A DNA stretch of 64,000 nucleotides from Syngnathus acus (taxonomy: Eukaryota > Chordata > Actinopteri > Syngnathiformes > Syngnathidae), in contig NC_051091.1 of assembly GCF_901709675.1 (NCBI RefSeq), positions 1,671,967-1,735,966 on the forward strand, read 5' to 3'. Within the stretch, counting starts at the first letter, position 1; each line of letters begins with the position of its first letter. The notes beneath the pieces were generated by a model that did not search any database, was not told the DNA's origin, and saw only the letters and a list, made by a program, of their open reading frames with translations. A program made the translations under genes and the position numbers. This document shows, piece by piece, positions 39,276-51,083 of the stretch.

Positions 39276-42200
39276 AACTTATTGTCATGACTAATATTAC
39301 AAATTGTCTTCACTTTTTAAAAATCGAGCAAACAACCTGTGACCTCCCATGGTATTTCATTGGAAGTCCCTTTATCCTGTCCACATCTTAAATGCGACAC
39401 ATGCTGTAGTTCGTTGGCAGTGTATCCAGGTTTCCGCTGCGAGCACGACATGATCACCATCATTAAAGCCGATTCAGTCTTAACGCTCGTCATCTCGTCT
39501 CGCCCCCGCGCTCGCCGCTGGCCAGTCGTCATTGGCAGCGTGCGTCTTTGTGCATGTCAATCATAAGTACTTCCTGGCTCGCCATTCCTCCAAGCACCGC
39601 CATTAGTTTGCTCTCGTTCCCACGAGTCGCCTCGTCACTCTAATGAATTTTTATTGACTGTGCCAAGCAAGCTGTGTTCTCAAGGGCGTGGGTTTGTCAG
39701 AGTTTTCTATAATGGGAACACTTCCAAAGAGGTTCCAGTAACAGTTTGGTTGGAGTCCATAAACGGTGATACTATCAATGACAAGAAGTGTGCCTTTTGT
39801 GTGGGAAGCTTCGTCACGCAAGGATTGTCCAAATTTTCCATCTTTTTTAGGATAGGTTTATTAATTGCCAAACGTGATCAAAAAATTCTCACTAAACTCA
39901 GGACTCGCCAAATGTTACATGAATGAGCAAGATTTGACAAAAGATCGAGCTTTGCAGCGTGCCTAATGTTCTGGCCAGACGATGCAGATTGTTATGGTTA
40001 AAACCTGGACAGACTGTCTGCTGTCCTAGATGTCGTAGTTTATTATTAAGCCTCATCAATAAAACCCGGCAGCCTTATTTGCCTTCAACATCTGAAGTAT
40101 TTCAATCACAACTGATGAAAGTCACAACTTTAAATTGAATTTCCATCCACAGATGATGTTGAGAGTCCTTTTTAATAGGCTTGTAGAAGAGATCATATTA
40201 AAAGATGGCAGGCGCCTTTTGAAGCAGGGATGGGGGTCGGGGGTGGGGGAGGAAATGAAAATAAACCCCCCGGAAAGTTTGACAAAGATGGCAATGCAAA
40301 CAGTGGCAACCGCTAGCGTGTTGTCCTTGCTAACTCGTTGGCGCTCGGGCCCACGCATGCCTCTTAAATATGAAACGAGTCCCGCTCGGTCGATTCCCTG
40401 CGGGGAGGAAGTGTAAGAGTACGCCATTGGCTCATGCAGAGCTTTAAAGACACTTTAGATGAAGCTTCTGCAGCAGCGCTTGAAGATTAACATACTGCTG
40501 TAGCCCTCTCTGCAGGCAAATGGCATCAGATGCAAATCTGCTGTGCAGGCAGCAGGCAGCGAGTCGAGTGCAGGAGTCGGTTTGACCCATAGGTATGTTG
40601 ATCCACTTTTTCATTTCCAAGAGTCTGGAAATATTTGTGACCTAAATGCCACGCCCCCAAATTAAGCAATCGGATTGAATAATTTGAGAATTGATTGAAA
40701 GTAGTAGGCAGAAGTGTTCATCAAAAATGAGCCAAGATATAAAATAATAATAATTACGACTCACTAGTTGTTCTACCGTCACTTTCTTGGCATTAGTTGG
40801 TATTTTTATGCAATGGAACATATTTAATTATGTTTTGTATCTATTTTATGTCATATTTTTCGTATATAATGCAGTGATTCTTTCATGTGCCACTAGAGGA
40901 AGTGTGCATATTATGTCCAACCAATTTTTCCAGTCCCCATTGGCGGATGGTTGCCGGTCCATGAAAATCATGAACTTGTTTGAACCGGTCTGTGGCGTCC
41001 TGCATTTGGGTCATACACAAGCCCCTGTCAACAAGTCCTCTCTCGATGTGGATGGAACTTGTTAGTTGTTAGTCTAATGTGGTTATGTGAAACTGCTTCG
41101 GGGGGGGTTACTGAACCTCATTTCACAGTGCTCAGACTCTCATTAGCGCTCCCGTCCGCCTCCGCCTCCCTCCATCGCCAATCAGGCTCTCCAAAGTCGA
41201 GGCTGAGGAGCACTTTAACCCTGCAGATAAAGACTAATTACACCGCAACTGCCCTTTTGCCTTCACTAAAGTAAATCACCACAATTTCAATCTTTTTTTA
41301 AGACACAGCGTGGAAAGGTACACTTGTTACAACAACAAGAAATGAAGTCAAGGCAATGGAAGAAACGTGACATTTTGGGGTCATTCTCAGCAGCGTGCCC
41401 GTGGGCACGATGGATAGCATTTGTGCTCCTTGGTTTTAATTTACAAGACTTTTTGTAGTTTCGTCACATTTCATTTATGACGACTAATCCTAAAAGATGA
41501 AACCGCACTTGAAGTGACTTCATCTCAATTAAAATTACGAGATGAAGTCAATCTAACCTGATGGAGTGTGCTATGGTGAAAAAGGATCCAAGGTCACTGG
41601 GTCTTTAAAGGGCCGTGGCCCATCAAAGAAAAAACAATCCCTGACATCTTTTTTTACCCTTCCTGGAGAAAATTGTAACATTGCCAAGGGCTTCCTGAAC
41701 ACAATGATGTCGTTTGATGCATTAACCAAATGTGCTTGAAATGTTAAACCACAAATAAATGCCACATTTTCCCCACTCATGACTGATAAGGTTATTCATT
41801 TAAAGGGGAGGTCAAGCTCAGAATTTTCCATATGTGCCCACACAGATTAATATTCCGTTTGTGGAATAGGATTTAAGCAGCTGCAGAAAACTGTGAAAGC
41901 CATGATTGGTTGTGACCTGAGACCTGGCAACTGTGCTGTCATTTTCAGTTGACAGCAAGTGGCAAAATGGAGATGGATACAAAACAATGCATTTCATACT
42001 CCATCAACAAAATAGGACAAATTTGGGGTTGACTTTCCCTTTCACATGAGTAAATCAGGAATGTGTTGCAAATAATAATTTTAAAGCAGATTCAGTTTAC
42101 ACAAGTAAAAATACAAGAAAGCGACAAGCCCCCAGACTTATGTAAAAATGCAGGTTTTCTCATTATCAATTCATGCGGATCCCCTTAAAATAACATCAAA

Positions 42201-42800
42201 TACAACCAACAGCGACCTTGATGAACGAATAGATGCATTCGGAATAAGCCTCTCACCTTGAGAGCAGGTTCCTTGGAGATCCCGGACATGGAGGCCAATT
42301 TTCACACGCACTGACTTGACAATTGGAAAGTGAAAGACAAATGATCCAGTCACACCTAATCAATGTCAAGATCAATTCTTAAGGGAATGGTACTATGGGA
42401 CACATTCCTGCATCCCAACCTCTAAAGCTTGTGATTTGATTTATGACCCATCTGGCCGGAGTCCAGTGGCATCTAATAGAATAACAGGAAAAAAAAAAAA
42501 AAAGGTTGACTGAGGTTTGGAGTCAAGAGGGCGCCCAGCCGTTGGCGACGCTGATGCAAAGTGGGACGGAGGAGAATCAATGATCCACAGGGGACAATAA
42601 CAGCTAACAGGTTTAGAGTCAGACCGCTGCAGTGCTCTTAAACTAACAAGGAACCAGGAGACCAAAGACAACAAAGTGAGACGAGAGCTATTTTTTATGC
42701 AGTGAGTTGAAGTACATGTACGGTAGATTTAAGGATTTCTAGCAATTACCTTTCATCATGCTCACTGGCAAAGGTTTGGTCCAAGATGCAAGCGTTCAGT

Positions 42801-43175
42801 TCACTGCGGCGTAGTCACTGTTTTCTTGATGACGGAAGTCCTTCTAATCTTAAAATCATTAAGACGTTCTTGGTGTCTACTTTGCGGCTGCTCGATTAAC
42901 TTTATCAAATCATCATCTCCCCCACTAGACAAGATCTTCCACGGGGATCCAGACCAAGGACAGTTGACGGTCTTTCTGGGTCTGTCAATAGCTGTCACCA
43001 AGCTGTTTGCTGATAGTTGTGTAACTCTTTCCAGCTGTGATTTAGATTGAAAGGAAAGAAAATGATTTTGAAAAGCAGTGTGCATTATAAACACGAGTTG
43101 GGAACGTTGTAAATCGTATGGTCTTATTCTTCGCCAGAGGCACTGACGGATGAGCGCATGTAGGCGGATCTGAGA
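42801..43175 (-). CDS. candidate terminal exon of an unidentified minus-strand gene
   Basis: This is the 3' part of the longest open frame in the window (189 codons, 43370-42801). A strong acceptor (ACCTCCCTCTCTCAG) opens it at about 43175. A second (TTTCAATCTAAATCACAG) at about 43035 would give a 77-residue exon ending TTPQ-stop. The C-terminal part reads TVNCPWSGSPWKILSS, then GGDDDLIKLIEQPQSR. Its first half faintly recalls a GoLoco motif (L-I-x-x-x-Q-S), but the Asp/Glu-Gln-Arg triad is not aligned. No upstream exon was found. Confidence 0.3.
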   Translation of the reverse strand, partial: SQIRLHALIRQCLWRRIRPYDLQRSQLVFIMHTAFQNHFLSFQSKSQLERVTQLSANSLVTAIDRPRKTVNCPWSGSPWKILSSGGDDDLIKLIEQPQSRHQERLNDFKIRRTSVIKKTVTTPQ

Positions 43176-46100
43176 GAGGGAGGTCTGCTCTACGGTGGGG
43201 GTGATTTGATGGTCACTCCTTGCATAGATGTTTCTCTTAATGCAGGTGTCACTCTGACGTGACTTTCCCTGTGACCTGACAAACGAACGTCCATATTTTA
43301 CGTTTTTTTTACTCCCTACGAGTATTTCTTGACGGCCAAGCTTCTGTCTGTCTGTGTTACAGCTGCTCACGATTGATTAGCTCAGTCTGAAGACTGAAGG
43401 CCGATATGTAAACACATCATTAAGTAAACGCTTCATCGTCAATAGCTCATTTACTGTGATGCAACATGCTATTAAAGGCAAAGTAATTTTGCATATTTTA
43501 TCGACAACCGGATACTTTTGCATCTAGTGTGGAGGAGAATAACCTCTAATGTTGGGTTCCTCAACAGCAATGCTGAAAGATACGTATTTTGCTATTTCCG
43601 CTTACAGTGGTGTCAGCATGTGAGAACTGCTGTGAGGCCATCCATTCATTTCTTTTATCGACACTTACTGGATGACCTCGAAGGTCGCACACAAATAGAA
43701 TCACCAGGGAGCGCAATGGCTACGTGTCCCCCACTCCAATGATCCGTAGCTTTCATCGATGAAGAAGTCAGTGAATGTGGTATTCACATGTCACAATAGA
43801 GGACACGTACGCACACACACACATAACCAATGAGGGTGACAACAAGGGAGGAGGGAACAGAAAGAAAGTGAAGACAAAAGAGGAGGGCTACGGTGGCAAG
43901 TGTCATGTGTAGTCGTGTCACTTCTAGTGAACAAAAATTTTCAAACCACCGAGGAGGAGTCGCATCAGCATCTCAGCAGGATGTTTCAGAGGAGAAGGAG
44001 TTTCACATTTGGAGCATACGGAGGAGGGTGAGATGAAAATAAGACACTGCCTCAGCTTAGCTTTCATATTTTTCAGTGAATGAGTCTTATTGGCCTTTAC
44101 TAATGCTCAATCTGCTCATTAACTTAAACAAACCAAAGATTTCAGTTCTCTCATGTCTGCCTCAAGTTCATGTGGGCGGTTGAGCCGTAACAATTAATTG
44201 GCTTGTTTGCAAGTGAGCAGCATAAGCTCGTCTATTCCCCAAGCGTTCATTACCACCAACTCACCTATTGTTCCCAAATGAGTTTTTAGACAATGTCTTT
44301 TTGTTGCAAGACTGTAACAAGTCATTGACTCATTGGCATTTGTTAAATAAAGACTTTGGTTTACAAAAGAGATTATTTGTGCGTTCTCCGCCCCTTTGTC
44401 ATTAAAATAACCATTTACTGGCTCATTGGCAACGAAACAGCGCCAGCTTGTTCATTATGCTTGTTAGTACATTTAATGGATAGCCGAGCATGCTCGGTGA
44501 ACTTTCACTTCAGGCGCAACAATGTGGATTAAATGTGCCCCTCTAGCGACTAATAATGGGTTCTTCCTTCTTTTATTTACCGATGAGTGGTTAACTACAG
44601 TGAAGGACTTGCTGATGAAATGTGGAATATTTTTTGCATTTCCAACTTTTTTTTTTTTGCGTTTCCAACTTAATGTGATCCCAAAAGCAAACGATACAAT
44701 ACTCTTGCTGCATGGCCATCAAACTATGCAGATGCTGTATGCTTATGCCAAGGATTGGCCACGTTATTAGGCACACCATAGTAAAGGCAAAGTTTTGTCA
44801 ACTTTAAGTTTGAATGCCCTGTCACTTTGACCTGTTTTTACCATTTGGGAGGTTTTTACAATGCAAAATAACATGTCACCTCTGTCATGGTCGCCGAGTG
44901 GCCGTGTGATATTTACACTGTCAACACCTAACACAAGCAGAAGGCCTACCGCCAGCAACAACACACAAAAATGTCACATAAACAACTTTAGAAGTGAACA
45001 CTCATGCGTTTCCACTTCTTACATCATCCTGCGCGGTGTCATCTGATCTGTTGAGGCACAAAAGGAGTCATGAAAAGGTGCAAAGATATAAAGAGCGGCC
45101 GGGCCCCACTGTGGGTGTTTATTGCACTTACAGTATCATGCACTTAGAGTACGTTATTTGTAAATGTCAATGAAGAGTGCAACTGCTTCATGATTGGAAA
45201 AGTGCCACACGATTGCTCAGTGGATTTAAACGTCCGAGCGAGGAACTGGCACTTCCCAGAGCAGAGAGATGATATTGGATTAAAAGCCCCAAAACAAAAT
45301 GTGTTTCAAGCAGATTAAATTGATCTCATTCATGAATTGACAACATGTCTGATTTTGTTTATTGTTATTATTATTATTTCCCCACCTATTCAAATGCTTA
45401 GTCATGCAGACTGGAGGATCTGTCATCTTCTTATGCTGGAACATTATATTTGTGCAAAAAGGGAATTGTGTAAATGCCCTTTGTGGTTATTTGTAAAAAG
45501 CATTATGATGACTATTTTATGGAAAATGCATTTGGACAGATCAGAGGCGACATAGAGAGAAACATAAGTATTTATTTAGGCAATACTGATATGCATATTT
45601 TCGATCTGATTTATTGATACATTGTGTGTATTGGTACATAACAGGCGTTGCACAAGGACATTTCACTGGGATGTATTTTTTTAAGTGCAATGACAGTGAA
45701 GGTGAAACTAGATTACAGTAAAAAACTCAAAACAAAAGTCTGCTTAAATATCCAATTTGCAGCTTTAGTGCTACCTGACCCCATGCAATGTTTTGTTTCT
45801 TAGGTCCATTTTATGTAATTGTAAAAGTTCTACTGCAATTGCTAAACTGCGTGGAATTTTTGTTTTCTTTGAGAGTAGGAGAGTACTGGTATGTCATGGA
45901 CCTGCAGTGGCTGTTCCTTCGCCTGTTTCCCCATCTAAATATTACCACTGACTTACTTTTGGTTATTGCACGTAGCGTGACCTGAACCTGCACCGTGAGC
46001 CGTCATCTTTACCTCCAGTCACTTCCACACTCCCACACTGGCGCTTGGCAGCCGTCCTTTCCCATCCTTGACTCAATCCCAGCATGGATAGTTAGCGGCT

Positions 46101-46361
46101 GGCAGGCAGACAGGCAGGGGAGGCACGAGGGCAGATAAGAAAGAAAAAAAATGGAGGATCAGTGGAGGGGGGTGATGCAGATAGATCGAGTGCTTCTCTG
46201 GGGGGCACTGAGAACAATATTGCTTATATCATTTTTGGAGAATCATTGAAACTCATTTTTGGAGCTAATCATTGTTTTATTCTGATAGAAATATGAACGT
46301 CAAGCTCTTAGCTGTTAAATTGCTTTTGTATTCAAAGAGTATTGTCATCTTTTCATTACAG

Positions 46362-46400
46362 AGTGGACAAGAACGTCTCCAGGACAAGAACTCTCCTCTG
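46362..46400 (+). CDS. candidate 39-nt micro-exon, gene unknown
   Basis: A pyrimidine-rich acceptor (ATCTTTTCATTACAG) and a consensus donor (CTCTG/gtaagt) enclose 39 nt. All three frames are open; one reads SGQERLQDKNSPL. The splice signals are better than chance background. The host gene is not identified, and the segment is too short to prove coding. Confidence 0.3.
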
Positions 46401-47237
46401 GTAAGTCTTTACCATTCAATGCATTGTAGGTTTTTGACTTCATTCTCTGGCCGCATTTACAAATGAGCATTTTCCTGTCTGTTTAAGGCCACCCAGGTCA
46501 TTTGGAAACATTTCCACATTGGAGTTGTCCACCCAATTTAGTGTTGATTAATGAAACTGGTGTCAAAGGCTGTTTTTTTTTTTCTTTCTTTCTTCCTTCC
46601 TAGGTGCCGTAGCTATACTTTGCCCACATTAGATTGGATAGCCAGGAAAGCGTCACAATTTAGAGTTTTCCAATTACTCACTTCTGATCAGGGCTTGTTT
46701 GGATGAATTGCCTTGTAGGATTCACCCAAAATGGGAGCTTCAAAATAAAATGGTGGGTTTCCTGTTTAATTCTGGGCATGGGTCTAGGAGTCGTTTTCAT
46801 AGATCCTATTACGATAAACCTAATTTGAGATCAGTTTGTGAAACTCTTTGTGAAATTGTCAATGAGAAATGGCAACTGCTTGAAAACCTTAGTATCGACT
46901 TCCTGTTCATTTTCAAGATGACTTCTTTAAACTTTTTTTCCACGTCGAAATAAGACTCCAGGGTCTTGCCAAATTTAGCCCTTGCGATGCAAAATGAGTC
47001 AGTGGTACGGGACTTGATGTTCTATTGGGAACAGAGCCTCCCAGCATGGAGTTGGGATAGTGTGACTAAACATGGCCACCACAGCAGATGGAGGAGAGTT
47101 AATAATACCAGCTGGCCTTGGAACATCTTCAGGCTTTTTTGATATCTCCACCCGTACCAACAATAACACAATTGCAATATTGACTCCAGTTAAGGTTGAG
47201 TCTAATGAAGGTTTTGGTAGTTATCTATCTTTGTGGG

Positions 47238-47267
47238 ATCAATCAATCAATCAATCAATCAATCAAT
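47238..47267 (+). repeat. (ATCA)n microsatellite
   Basis: About seven ATCA units. Confidence 0.95.
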
Positions 47268-49624
47268 GGGCCCTGCAATCGACTGTCTTTGTATAATACT
47301 TAATTTTTTTTTATAAAGGGAAACCGTTTAAGTGTGACCAACATATTCAATCTAGAAGGGGCAAATATTTTGACACCACTTTCGTAGTTTAAAAAACACA
47401 AAGACAACAAATGACATAAACATTCCGATTCTGGAGGCGGGCTTGGCACATGTTGCCTTGAAAAAAACAGGATCGATCCTATCTTGTCATACCTCGAGTC
47501 CCATTGATTTTTAACGTTATCTGCAATGTGGCAGGCTGATCAGATAAATAAATGTTCACTCCTTGGTGAAGCATCATGTGCTTGCTTGCCCAAGGTCATT
47601 CCTGTTTGTTGTTTTCCCAGCAACCATGAACAATTGTATGTTTGTTCCCATGAGGGTGGTCCATGTTGAAGTAGACTAGTCTGAAGACCTTCCAGACTGG
47701 ATTTGTATACAAAAGAGTGGAGGTGGTGGACTAGTCACAGTTGATTATGTTCAACATGTTTCTGACTGCTCATAAAAATGAGGATGAGGGGCGCCGGGGG
47801 CATTTGCTTGCTCGTCACAATGCAGTGCTCCTGATTATCATCATTGAGTCATTATGTACCGTTGCTGTCGGCGCTCTTATAAAAAGCCTTAATATCATCC
47901 TTCCAGTTGTTTTAATCGTTTAATTGAGGCAATTTGGAGATTAGTGCAGCAGTTCATTTTTCAGATAATCTGCAATCTTCTCTTTTATTAAAGATGTATC
48001 ATGTAGCCGGGAGGTTCGCTGTGGGGAACTTTTAAGTATTCAAAGTAATCGGTATCCAAATTTGGGCAGGTGTCAATGAGGTGGGTGTTTTGTGATCATA
48101 GTTTTGGGTATTTTTCAGGTTTCTACACATTTTTGTCCATTTTACCTGTACTTTTACGTGTTACATGACTCAACTGGTTGGGACTTTCCATCATGTTTGG
48201 GTTGCGTGCTGAGTGTCTGGCCAATTAAGACGCTCGTTATATTGATTGCCATCGACGACGCTGTGCCGGCCGGCCGGCAGCGCTTGCTGTTGTCGCATCC
48301 TGCCAGCAGGAGGAAGAGGAGGAGGCCGCTGTTGTAAAATGCCGTGACATTTCTTTTGTTATTGTCATTCCGGCTGCGGAATAATGCTCTCCAGCAAGTG
48401 TTCCACCATTTATGAGCTTGATGCCAGACAATTCCAATGACTGTATTTCCGGATGCAAATGAATGCAACAATCATGTTGACGATAATCTTACAATTGGAG
48501 ACAATTACTCCTTAATGAGTTTCTTTTGGCTCATTATAATTAAGTGAGTTGGTGAATTTTCTGCTTAAGCGAGTTTTGTTCTTATGGTACATGTCAAAGC
48601 AAGAGGCTGAATAAATTAATGGACCTTTTAGCCAATCAGAAGCAAGAAAGCCATTTGGGGGAATGGCGCAATATATGATATTGCAGTGGAGGTTTGTCTG
48701 AATGTCCCACTTTGCTAAATTAATATAAGCGTAACCCCACAACCTTTAACGTAAGGATTAAAAATATACTTTTTCTCAAAAAGCATGGTTTGAGTGCCCG
48801 TCAGTGTTAAATGAGAAGAAAGAGCAGTGTTAAAGAGCCAACGTATTGCGCACTTCTCCGGCATGTTGCTAATGGCTCCTCTCCATCTTAATATCGACTC
48901 CATTGTCCTAAGGAGAAAACAAATAAGACAAAAGGCCGGGACTTAGCCTAGAAAAACAAAGCCTAAAAATGAGTTAATTAAAATGTAGTGCATATAAAAG
49001 CCAAATGACAAGTTGTACCTAAATAAATGATTCACCATAATTCCTGGAAAACAAATGCAAATGTATTGAACTTCAGTTAAGTTCAATTGTACAGCTACCA
49101 CATTGAAGAAAGAGAAAATGCAATCGCTAATGAAGCAGAGGAAGGAACACACAATAACTAACAGCTGTGCTCACAATGAATGGTCAAATGTATGCATTAG
49201 CATACCCCATGAGAGGCAACAACAATATACATATAAAACAAAATATGATTTCCATTGCCTTGTGGTTGTCTTTTTCTCTGTTTAATCTGCTGCAATGGTA
49301 CACAATTGCAACACACAATGACTAATATATTGTTAAAATGATTACAAATAATTAAAATAACAATATAGCCTGGTGGTTCGTACTGTTATTGCATTAATAT
49401 TTGTATTCGTTGTTACCATTGTAGTTTGAAAAGTTTTTCATTGGACAGCAATGTAATAATACACTTGCATTGGCGCTAATAAGATTGTGCAGGCGTACGT
49501 ACCTCATGTTGTGGCCGGGGTGATTAATGTAGTCCTTTGGGGACCTTTGCGGTTGGTTACAGATCTTGGTAGCTGGTGACAGAACCGCAAAAGGTCTGTA
49601 TTTAATTCATCAAATGAAATGAGT

Positions 49625-49900
49625 GCGGGGCAGTACAGTGGCGAAGTGGTTGGAACGCCTGACTTGCAGTTTTGTGGTTCTCGATTGGAATATGCACGTT
49701 CGCCCTCGTGTTTTCTCGAACAAAAGCGTGAAGATTAGGTTCACTGAAGACACATTGGTGCATATCCGGTTGTAAATGCTTTTTGACGCAAGCCCTGCGA
49801 TTGGCTGGCGACCAATCGAAGCTGTCCTGTCAACCCAAGTCAGCTGGAATAGGCTCCTTCTCACCCTAATAAAGAACAACTGGATTGAAGGATGGAAATG
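49625..49900 (+). mobile_element. degenerate SINE-like element
   Basis: The order of blocks is typical of a dispersed fish SINE: a tRNA-like head (GGCAGTACAGTGGCGAAGTG ... GTGGTTCTCGATTGG), then CATGTTC-like ATGCACGTTCGCC, then CCTGCGATTGGCTGGCGACC, then CAGCTGGAATAGGCTCC, and a GGATTGAAGGATGG tail. It is old, with many substitutions. A short 3'-tail fragment of a similar element (GCGGTATAGAAAATGGATG) occurs at 8410-8428. Confidence 0.6.
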
Positions 49901-49947
49901 AGAAGCTTGAAATGGACAGGAATGTTGTGTTGACTCTTTCCCTGCAG

Positions 49948-50082
49948 GCTTGGACGCGAGTTGTTAACCACAATGTTAGTGTTGTGCATTCATTCCAACT
50001 GAGCTACTGTAACGTTATACCCACTCCAGGGTGAGGGGAGCACCATCAGGCCGCCACTGCAAATCTTGCCTCGCATCCCCTT
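49948..50082 (+). other. exon-like segments with competing splice sites
   Basis: Acceptor TGACTCTTTCCCTGCAG at 49947 leads to an open stretch that can end at CCAGG/gtgagg (50030). The same CCAG can act as an acceptor for a segment ending at CCCTT/gtgagt (50082). Either 49948-50030 or 50030-50082 could be an exon; each has one open frame. A 25-nt segment at about 50159-50183 also has an acceptor (TTTATTTCCAG) and a donor. No protein family is recognised, and an L2-like LINE relic lies just downstream. Confidence 0.2.
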
Positions 50083-50263
50083 GTGAGTTACTTTCTACTT
50101 AGGCCTGCAGCCCAGCTCATCGATTGGGCTCGGCTGTCTATTGTGTTTATTTCCAGCAGCTCGGCACTCAGAAGAACCACGGTGCGAGAAAAACTTCCAG
50201 GTTGGAGATAGGCTTATTTGAAACTGTCGATTTTCTGACGAATGCTATACAGTGATTAAATTC

Positions 50264-50392
50264 AGTTCACCCAGTTTTCACTCTGTTTTGACTGGTGTGC
50301 CTCAGGACTCTGTCCTGGGGCCTTTTGTCTTCATTATCTGCACTCTCCCCCTCGGCAGTACTGTACGTTCAGGGATTTCAGCAAAAAAATAA
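50264..50392 (+). mobile_element. LINE reverse-transcriptase relic, L2/Rex1-like
   Basis: The frame reads LTGVPQDSVLGPFVF, then TLPLGSTVRSGIS and a stop. This is the GVPQGSxLGP motif followed by the xLPLG segment typical of L2/Rex1 reverse transcriptases. The Gly of QGS is Asp here, and the element ends before the YADD box. Confidence 0.7.
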
Positions 50393-50890
50393 ATATGGCT
50401 AACATTATCCATCTGAATTGAGATGTTTAAGTTTTAAATTGGTAGGTTGAATTTTTTATTATTTTTAGTGCTTGAGCAGCCGGTAAGCCCAGATTTGAAT
50501 CCACTATTTGTCCAAACCAGTGGTCCAAATTTCAGTTTTAACACATGACAAAGGGATGAAGCATGTGTGGGTGGAGAGAGGCAGGCGAGTAGCATATTGA
50601 GCTGCGGTGAATAAGCACCAGCACCTTGTGTTGCCTCCCACCCAAAAAAGAAAACAAAAAACTGAGCACTGTCCTCATTTTATGCTGCCACATTGGCACA
50701 CTGGACTGCTTCATGCCATCAATGCCAGTCTGATGAATGCTAACAATTTGCTTTTTAACCCTATCTGGAGACTTTGTGAAGAAAGGGGAGCTTTTGTGCT
50801 CTTCCTAAATATCAATTCATGATGATGCATGAATGTAGAGGATGAAGAGAAATTGCAAAAAAAAGTGGGAGGCCCCTGAAAGGCGGGCCA

Positions 50891-50913
50891 GGAGGGAGGG
50901 AGGGAGGGAGGGA
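50891..50913 (+). repeat. (GGGA)n tract
   Basis: Five GGGA units, about 150 nt upstream of the candidate first-exon ATG at 51063. Confidence 0.9.
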
Positions 50914-50939
50914 TGAGGGAGAGTGAGGGAAAAGAAAGG

Positions 50940-51083
50940 GCGGGTGATGCTCTCAGTATCCTGTGAGACAGCAGGATCGGCTCATCGCGCAGCAGCAGGT
51001 GTTGAACCACCGCGAAGTCGGACGCGGAAACAAAGCAAGCGATAAGTTGGCGGAGGCTTGAAATGATGCAGTGCTGCGTGCAG
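50940..51083 (+). other. candidate alternative first exon beginning MMQCCVQ
   Basis: CpG-bearing sequence (CATCGCGCAG, GAAGTCGGACGCGG) ends in ATGATGCAGTGCTGCGTGCA followed by G/gtgagtc, a very strong donor. The ATG has a purine at -3 and an upstream GC-rich leader, so this looks like a first exon encoding only about seven residues. The Met-Met-Gln-Cys-Cys start would suit N-terminal palmitoylation. The gene is not identified. Confidence 0.35.

Larger units (their letters stand above)
28663..46361. other. long gene-poor interval
   Basis: Apart from the LINE relic at 32797, the hAT-like fragment at 39192, microsatellites and the minus-strand candidate exon near 43 kb, no gene is visible. A donor-like CCATAG/gtatgt at about 40592 ends a GC-richer stretch (40300-40591) that could be an alternative first exon. 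Segments such as 30410-30600, 37860-37990 and 44140-44230 are dense in homeobox-like TAATT, Sox-like and E-box words and look like candidate enhancers, judged only by eye. Confidence 0.4.
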
